A stretch of 64,000 nt of DNA from Okeania sp. SIO2C9 (GTDB taxonomy: Bacteria > Cyanobacteriota > Cyanobacteriia > Cyanobacteriales > Microcoleaceae). A program made the position numbers and the translations under genes. The notes beneath the pieces are model-generated. The model worked only from the letters and a program-made list of their open reading frames with translations, had not been told where the DNA came from and did no database searches. Location: assembly GCF_010672455.1 (NCBI RefSeq), contig NZ_JAAHGO010000012.1, positions 355,096-419,095 on the forward strand, read 5' to 3'. Positions 58,824 to 64,000 of this stretch are shown piece after piece; position 1 is the stretch's first letter, and each line of letters opens with the position of its first letter.

Positions 58824-58900
58824 TTAATATTTGTCCGGCACTGGAGGGCGATCGCCTTTTTTCATTGGACTATTGTAGAGCCAAAACTATAGCGCCATAG
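58824..58900. repeat. Family E repeat, remainder of the interrupted copy
   Basis: Continues ATATTTGTCCGGCACTG, then GGCGATCGCCTTTTTTCATT and ends AAAACTATAGCGCCATAG next to the IS607 element. Confidence 0.65.
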
Positions 58901-58938
58901 TTACTAAATCTATAGAAAAATATTCCTAGACAAGTGTT

Positions 58939-60177
58939 TTAATTAAGTGTTACCTTAACGGGGTGAACTACAACACCCTCTATCCCATTGCTAAAAGCGT
59001 TTGGGACTGCTTTTCTTAATATGTTTAAACTTCCATTGACATCAGCATTGTATTTGACACCATTTGAAGCTTTATAAAGTCCTCTTTTGACTCGTTTACC
59101 ACTAAATCTGTGTTTGACACCTTTTTGATAAACTGGTAAGTCGTCCCAGTCTAAAAAACTAGCAATTGAAGTATAACTCTCTTCATTAATTATTACTTTG
59201 ATTCCTACTAATTTGGCTTTGTATTTTAGTTGTTCAATTAACTTCAAAAAAGGAATTTGAACAAAATTTTGATTGTTTTTTTTGCCAAGATTTAGGCTTT
59301 GTTTCCAGTTAGGATTATTTCCTATTACTAAAATTCCTATCTGATGTTCTATCAGATGATTAATAATATACCTGCTAGTCTTATGCAGATAATCGTCAAT
59401 CTTAAAATTTCTTTTTGTCGATAATCTTTTGATTCGATTACTACTTTTAGTATCCTTTAATTCTGACTGTAGTTTGCCCTTTTTCTTATTATAGAATTGA
59501 TTAATTGATTTGACTGGTCTGCCGTTAATAATTAAGGGTTGAAAACCTTTTTTATTTGATGTTACAGTCGCCAAATTATTCACTCCCAAATCTACAGAAG
59601 CTACATGAGATTCATACAAATCTAATTTAACTTCAACAGATTCGTAAACTACTTCTATCACATAGTAATTAAGCTTAGGAATAATTCTCACTTGTTGCAG
59701 AGAATCATAATTTATTTTACTGTCAAAAAATAGCTCACTTTTTGATAGTAATATCTTCTTATTTTTTACTAATTGAGGTTTACTAATCGCCTGTTTTGTA
59801 TAAACTAAAATATTCCTCCCTTTCTTTTTATCTTTATATTTTGGCAGTTTAGGGCGACTTTTAAACTTACTCGGACATTCATTATAAGCTCTTATAGCTT
59901 GAAAAAAACTTTGCCAATTTTTATCTAAAAGAATCAACACCTGCTGAGAAACTTTCGCCGGTATTGCTTGATAATCTACTCCCGACTGTAATAACTTTTG
60001 AACCTTGTTATAGTCTAGATAATTTCCTTTATTAATAAACTCTTGTCTAACTATGTAGTTAGCTATGTTGTAGAGATTTTTAGACAAGAAAGCTAGACCA
60101 TCAAGTGATTTATAATTGGGATGATTTTTTTTAATAATAGTACGTTCTACTAACTGCATTATCCCGACTTTAAACAT
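58939..60177 (-). CDS. tnpB: TnpB, RNA-guided nuclease-like protein of an IS607-type element
   Basis: 412 residues. RuvC-like motifs are present: SVDLGVNNLATVT (Asp), KVIINEESYTSIASF (Glu), ADVNGSLNILRKAV (Asp). The two CXXC pairs of the usual zinc ribbon are absent between the second and third motifs. The family cuts DNA with an RNA made from the element's 3' end. The start used gives an N-terminal MFKVGIM; ATG 60159 (MQLVERTIIKKNHPN) is the start equivalent to the copy at 56255 and more likely. The 3' region ends HPVKVTLN. It overlaps the preceding resolvase frame if the first start is used. Confidence 0.88.
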   Translation of the reverse strand: MFKVGIMQLVERTIIKKNHPNYKSLDGLAFLSKNLYNIANYIVRQEFINKGNYLDYNKVQKLLQSGVDYQAIPAKVSQQVLILLDKNWQSFFQAIRAYNECPSKFKSRPKLPKYKDKKKGRNILVYTKQAISKPQLVKNKKILLSKSELFFDSKINYDSLQQVRIIPKLNYYVIEVVYESVEVKLDLYESHVASVDLGVNNLATVTSNKKGFQPLIINGRPVKSINQFYNKKKGKLQSELKDTKSSNRIKRLSTKRNFKIDDYLHKTSRYIINHLIEHQIGILVIGNNPNWKQSLNLGKKNNQNFVQIPFLKLIEQLKYKAKLVGIKVIINEESYTSIASFLDWDDLPVYQKGVKHRFSGKRVKRGLYKASNGVKYNADVNGSLNILRKAVPNAFSNGIEGVVVHPVKVTLN

Positions 60178-60731
60178 TTAACGATCTGTTCTGTTTTCCT
60201 AGTTCTTCTTCTGATTCCATAAAGCCGAGCGCAAAAAGATGTGATTATGGACACAAAATCCTCCATTAAATCATCAGTTTCTTCTGAGGCTAAATTAACT
60301 ACTTCAATGTCTCTATTTGTTTGTGTTAAGAGAACTTTCAAATAATTAAAGCCCACTCTACTTAATCTATCTTTATGTTCACAAACTATCAAGTCATAAT
60401 CATTTTCCTGTAATAGCTTGACAAGCTTTCGTCTATTGTCATTTACCCCACTACCTACCTCTTTAACAACCCTGACAATAGAATAACCTTTTGCATAGCA
60501 ATAATTAAGTAGTCTTTCAGCTTGAGATTCAAGATTAGGCTTGTTTTCTGCACTAGAAACTCTACAATAAATCGCTACTTTAACCAATTTACATTGAGAG
60601 GAGTTGATATTATTCTTAACAATAATTGTTCCACTGGGTAGTTGATAAGCATCTAACTCTCCCCGTTTCCACATATTCCAAGCTGTCTTGTAACAAACTC
60701 CTAAAGATTTTGCATAATCAGATAATTTCAT
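60159..60731 (-). CDS. tnpA: IS607-family serine recombinase (TnpA)
   Basis: 190 residues. A MerR-like N-terminal HTH (KLSDYAKSLGVCYKTAWNMW) comes first, then a serine resolvase domain with the catalytic Ser in VAIYCRVSSAENKPNLESQA and DRLSRVGFNYLKVLL. The HTH-first order marks IS607 TnpA. It moves the element without fixed target duplication. Stop 60159 meets the tnpB start. Both proteins appear complete, so the element may be active. Confidence 0.92.
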   Translation of the reverse strand: MKLSDYAKSLGVCYKTAWNMWKRGELDAYQLPSGTIIVKNNINSSQCKLVKVAIYCRVSSAENKPNLESQAERLLNYCYAKGYSIVRVVKEVGSGVNDNRRKLVKLLQENDYDLIVCEHKDRLSRVGFNYLKVLLTQTNRDIEVVNLASEETDDLMEDFVSIITSFCARLYGIRRRTRKTEQIVKCLKSG

Positions 60732-60814
60732 TCATAAACCTATTTATGGGAATTTAACTAATCCCAGTCTAAGATATTTTTAGTTGTTTTTCTATGTTTT
60801 TCTATAAAATTAAT

Positions 60815-61010
60815 AAAACTTTACAATACTATTTTTCTCTATCTGGAGAAGGTAAAAGAAAACTTTGTCTATCACAAGGCAAATTTCCACGCTATGTAGG
60901 ATGGATGGAAATAATTGAATATTTGCCTGAGACTGGAGGGAAATCATCTTTTTTCATCGGACTTTCTGAGAATATATTTCTGAGATTTTGAGCCAAAACT
61001 ATAGCGCTAT
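60815..61010. repeat. Family E repeat, diverged copy beyond the IS607 element
   Basis: ACTATTTTTCTCTATCTGG, AAAACTTTGTCTATCAC, CGCTATGTAGGATGG and the end AAAACTATAGCGCTATA. With the copy at 58824-58900 it brackets the element; the pieces suggest that insertion took place at a junction of repeats. Confidence 0.65.
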
Positions 61011-61114
61011 ACTATTTAGTCAAAGGGACACCTCTTGTAGATTCTTTTAATCACTCTTATCATTCAAAAACATTCTTTTTTCACCCTTGGTATAGCACCT
61101 ACCAGCTTCCTCAG

Positions 61115-62416
61115 ATGAACAGCAAACTTTTTCAACAAATCCGAATAATAGACCCAGTTTCCAATACAGACAGAATTGCTGATGTATTAATCATCGATAG
61201 TAAAATCGCAGCAGTTGAGACACAAATTTCTGAATTCCCCACTAAAACAGAAATTCAAAATTCCCACGGACTAATTTTAGGCCCTGGTTTAGTAGACTTA
61301 TATTCTCATAGTGGCGAACCAGGGTTTGAGGAACGAGAAACTATTGAGTCTTTAATTCAAGCAGCTACAGCAGGGGGTTTTACTAGATTAGCTATTTTGC
61401 CCGATACTTTTCCACCTGTAGATAATCCTGCTGGTTTGGCCAGATTGCAAAATTTAGCCAAAAATTATGCTCCTACTCCCATCTTTTATTATTGGGGTGC
61501 TATTACCCAAGGTTTACAAGGGGAGCAAATGACCGAGTTGGGAGAATTAGCAGCAACAGGAGTTGTGGGGTTTGCGGATGGTTTGCCTCTACAAAATCTT
61601 GGTTTGTTACGACGAGTCTTGGAATATCTCAAACCTCTGAATAAACCTCTAGCTTTATGTTGCAATAATTCTAGGTTGGCAGGTAAAGGGGTGATGCGAG
61701 AAGGGTATGATTCTATTCGCTTGGGTTTGCCTGGAGTTCCGACTATGGCTGAAACTTCCGCTTTAGCTGCTGTGTTGGAATTGGTAGATGCTATTGGTAC
61801 TCCTATCCATATTATGCGGGTTTCCACTGCTCGGAGTGTGGAATTGATTAGAGTAGCTAAAAGTAGGGGTTTACCTATTACTGCTAGTACAACTTGGATG
61901 CACCTATTATTAGATACTCAAGCTATTGACGGAAAGTATACTTTAAATTCTCCCTTCCTTCCCTACGACCCAAATTTACGTTTAGACCCTCCTTTGGGAA
62001 ATATTAGCGATCGCTTGGCTTTGATTGAAGGTATTAAGGATGGAGTTTTGGATGTTGTTGCTATTGACCATACTCCCTACAGTTACGAAGAAAAAACAGT
62101 CGCTTTTTCTGAAGCACCCACAGGAGCCATAGGACTAGAAATAGCATTACCTTTACTATGGCAAAATCTGGTAGAAACACAAGAATTATCAGCAATAGAT
62201 TTATGGAGAGTTTTGAGTACCAATCCGGCAAAATGTTTAGGAGTAAATTTAGGAGCGATCGTTCCTAATACTAATAAAGGAGCAGATATTACCCTATTTG
62301 CCCCTCAAAAAACTTGGCAAGTAGATAGACAAAGCTTAAAATCTCGTTCTGCCAATACTCCCTGGTTAGAAAAACAAATTATCGGCCGAGTCTTAAGTTT
62401 GACTTTTACCGAATAA
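61115..62416 (+). CDS. pyrC: Dihydroorotase
   Basis: 433 residues of the amidohydrolase/dihydroorotase family: LGPGLVDLYSHSGEPGFEER, then metal-region IHIMRVSTARSVELI and VDVVAIDHTPYSYEEKTVAF-like (actual LDVVAIDHTPYSYEEK). The usual DxHxH is here DLYSHSGEPG, that is, the first His of the HxH pair is replaced (YSHS). This matches the non-canonical cyanobacterial form but means activity should be tested. It converts carbamoyl aspartate to dihydroorotate in pyrimidine synthesis. The last codons, ACC GAA TAA, coincide with the TACCGAATAA end of a family A repeat. Confidence 0.85.
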   Translation: MNSKLFQQIRIIDPVSNTDRIADVLIIDSKIAAVETQISEFPTKTEIQNSHGLILGPGLVDLYSHSGEPGFEERETIESLIQAATAGGFTRLAILPDTFPPVDNPAGLARLQNLAKNYAPTPIFYYWGAITQGLQGEQMTELGELAATGVVGFADGLPLQNLGLLRRVLEYLKPLNKPLALCCNNSRLAGKGVMREGYDSIRLGLPGVPTMAETSALAAVLELVDAIGTPIHIMRVSTARSVELIRVAKSRGLPITASTTWMHLLLDTQAIDGKYTLNSPFLPYDPNLRLDPPLGNISDRLALIEGIKDGVLDVVAIDHTPYSYEEKTVAFSEAPTGAIGLEIALPLLWQNLVETQELSAIDLWRVLSTNPAKCLGVNLGAIVPNTNKGADITLFAPQKTWQVDRQSLKSRSANTPWLEKQIIGRVLSLTFTE

Positions 62417-62798
62417 TTAAGGTTTAAAGTCTCTCTTTTTATGAAGCTCTCTGAATTTAGTTAGGGCTTACCGATCTAATCTCAAAGCACTTATAAATAA
62501 AGGTTTAGCCTTTTTAGAATCGAATTGCAGTGTGCCTATTTTAATTCACTTACCCTCAAAAAGTGAGAATTTGGGGGTGAAGGGGGCAGAAAAATCTCTC
62601 GAACAATTATTCCTTCTACTTTCTCTGTCTTCCTGCCCTTACCACACTTCCCACACTCCCCACCCCTCCACACTTTGCTTTTTTCAGCAAACCCTAAGTA
62701 AATACTGGAAAATCAAAAAAATATTGCCAAATTAAATCCTTTGTAATTTAATAGTAAGTGGTTATCTACTTTATACTTAATATGTTCCGGAATAGTTT
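62417..62798. other. Intergenic region with partial family A repeat
   Basis: Begins with TACCGAATAATTAAGG and TTTAAAGTCTCTC (62407-62440), the end of family A, the rest missing. Beyond it is a CCACACTCCCCACCC tract near 62645. No gene. Confidence 0.5.
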
Positions 62799-63296
62799 AT
62801 GGCAGATACAACTACTAAACCAGATACAGTTGGTACAACAGAAGCAGCATTTCTTCTAAATATTTCTACTGCTAGACTTAGGTTACTTTTGAGGCAAGGT
62901 CGTCTCAAAGGAGCCAAAAAAGTCAAACGGTTTTGGGTAATTCCTTTAAATCGTCGAGGAATGCCAGAAATTACTCCTGGTCGTCGAGGTCCTCAAGGAA
63001 CTTGGAATAAAGGATTCCGTAAAGGCAATAGTTTTATCCATGTGCTACGAAGAGAAATTGACTATAACCGAGACCACGGCACCTCTCTTCCAGCAATTTC
63101 TGTCAAACAAGGAGGTAAAAACCATCACTGTCACGAAGTAGAAATTCAGGGAAATTGCAAAATTGTCTACCGACCTCATAAACCTAACAAAAGTCAAGCT
63201 GGTGGTGCCCGTCTGTGGATTGAAGTAGAGCCTGAAGTTGAAATTATTCGTAAATATTTCCGAGATACGGAAGTGACATCTCCCACACTAAGCTGA
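62799..63296 (+). CDS. Helix-turn-helix protein, excisionase-like N-terminus
   Basis: 165 residues. Residues 10-50 form an HTH like MerR/excisionase proteins (TTEAAFLLNISTARLRLLLR, QGRLKGAKKVKRFWVIPL). The remainder is basic (GRRGPQGTWNKGFRKGNSFI) with a β-rich end (RLWIEVEPEVEII). Role not known; DNA binding is likely. The last few codons (SPTLS) run into the hairpin end of a tnpB element, so the natural C-terminus may have been changed by insertion. It is preceded by 380 bp without genes. Confidence 0.7.
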   Translation: MADTTTKPDTVGTTEAAFLLNISTARLRLLLRQGRLKGAKKVKRFWVIPLNRRGMPEITPGRRGPQGTWNKGFRKGNSFIHVLRREIDYNRDHGTSLPAISVKQGGKNHHCHEVEIQGNCKIVYRPHKPNKSQAGGARLWIEVEPEVEIIRKYFRDTEVTSPTLS

Positions 63297-63310
63297 CGCT
63301 ATAGTGTGGG
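63283..63310. repeat. Hairpin at the end of a tnpB element
   Basis: CCCACACTA and TAGTGTGGG are perfect inverses across a 10-nt loop, at the 3' side of tnpB on the minus strand. It also overlaps the end of the HTH gene, for which it may serve as a terminator. Confidence 0.7.
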
Positions 63311-63993
63311 CTTCTCGTTTCGTAGCCCCGGTATCCCGTCGAGCTCCACGAGCTTTAAGGACGGAATGCCCTACCGCCCTATTTTTGATATTTATCGCCG
63401 CATTCAAGTCGCGGTCTATTACTATGCCGCAATGCGGGCAAGAATGAATTCTTTGGGATAATTCTTTAGGGACTTTTTCACCACAATTTGAGCAATCTTG
63501 GCTAGTATTTTTAGGGTTCACAGCGATAGTTTTCTGCCCAGCATTTCCGGCTTTGACATTTAAAATAGTTAGAAATTGTCCCCATGCAGCATCATTAATT
63601 GATTTACTCAATCTGGTTTTCGCCAGCCCTTTGATATTTAAGTTTGCCTCCGGCACGCCGCTCCGCGTCTACGTAAGCAATAACATTGGCTTTTGATAGT
63701 AATTCATTGGCTGTTTTAAAATGAAAATCTTTACGCTTGTCGGCTACCTTTTTATGTTGTTTGGCTAATGCTTTGACTGCTTTTAACCATCTTTTACTAC
63801 CTTTTTTCTTCTTAGATAAACGTTTTTGTAGAGTCTTTAATCGCTGCTGAGATTTTCGATAGTATTGAGGAATTGGAACTGATTCCCCTTCGCTCGTGGT
63901 TAAGAATTCCTTCAGCCCCATATCTATTCCCAGAGTATTTTCTGATGTAGGTTTGATTTCAGAAATAATAGAGGGAACCAATTTATTCTCCAT
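63288..63993 (-). pseudogene. TnpB (IS200/IS605 type) broken by a GC-rich insertion
   Basis: Two frames. The first (63604-63993, starting inside the gene near the window end) has [19 protein letters not shown] (RuvC I) and reads to [15 protein letters not shown]. The second (63288-63656) resumes [14 protein letters not shown], with the zinc ribbon CSNCGEKVPKELSQRIHSCP and DRDLNAAINI (RuvC III). In intact relatives VIAYEDLNIKGL is continuous. A GC-rich insert of about 25 bp (about 63644-63670; GCGGAGCGGCGTGCCGGAGG on the minus strand) breaks the frame. The N-terminal part may continue past the window. Confidence 0.85.
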
Positions 63994-64000
63994 GGATAAA

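Overview
The window comes from a filamentous, probably non-heterocystous, nitrogen-fixing cyanobacterium of the Trichodesmium/Okeania/Lyngbya kind. This is inferred from cyanobacterial gene families (CnfR/PatB, HesA, HesB, FdxH, NifP, DUF2949-like), HIP1-like GCGATCGC octamers, AT-rich DNA, long repeat-filled intergenic stretches and many degraded insertion sequences. No rRNA, tRNA or CRISPR array was recognised.

Layout. At 0.3-1.9 kb lies cnfR (minus), encoding the ferredoxin-domain activator of cyanobacterial nif genes, followed by IS630 and ISAs1 remnants, two MITE-like repeats and the nif ferredoxin fdxB (5.2 kb). At 6.6-8.4 kb is a PAS histidine kinase. At 9.0-18.5 kb is a tandem family of giant Ser/Thr kinase-AAA-GAF-adenylate cyclase genes: a cyclase relic, an intact 1756-residue gene, and a copy split by an internal deletion and frameshift. 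A STAND ATPase follows, converging on it. At 20.1-23.0 kb is a compact RiPP-like locus: a 62-residue Cys/Ser/Gly-rich candidate precursor, a YcaO protein and a SagB-type oxidoreductase. A 544-bp element with 18-bp inverted ends and a 9-bp target duplication now separates precursor and YcaO; without it they would lie 39 nt apart. Molybdate uptake (modBC fused, modA) lies at 23.6-27.6 kb.

From 28.3 to 46.2 kb runs the main nif cluster, all on the minus strand. In transcription order it is nifB, nifS, nifU, nifH, nifD, nifK, nifEN (one fused ORF), nifX, a DUF269 gene, nifW, hesA, hesB, fdxH. Divergently on the plus strand are nifP, a 93-residue protein, a DUF2949-like protein, nifZ and nifT with a clear terminator. 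fdxN is not in the usual nifB-nifS gap, which holds a 17-bp tandem repeat instead. The nifK-nifE gap holds a gene split by a MITE and a TnpB remnant.

From 50 to 64 kb there is accessory or ordinary DNA: a 333-bp element with 17-bp TIRs, a DMT transporter, a CPBP protease, a two-domain histidine phosphatase, dihydroorotase (pyrC), an HTH protein, a complete-looking IS607-type element, and two tnpB genes broken by small GC-rich repeats.

Together, cnfR, fdxB, mod and nif form a nitrogen-fixation island covering regulation, Mo supply, Fe-S assembly, structural proteins, cofactor synthesis and electron donors. It is peppered with small mobile repeats, several of which visibly disrupted or separated genes.
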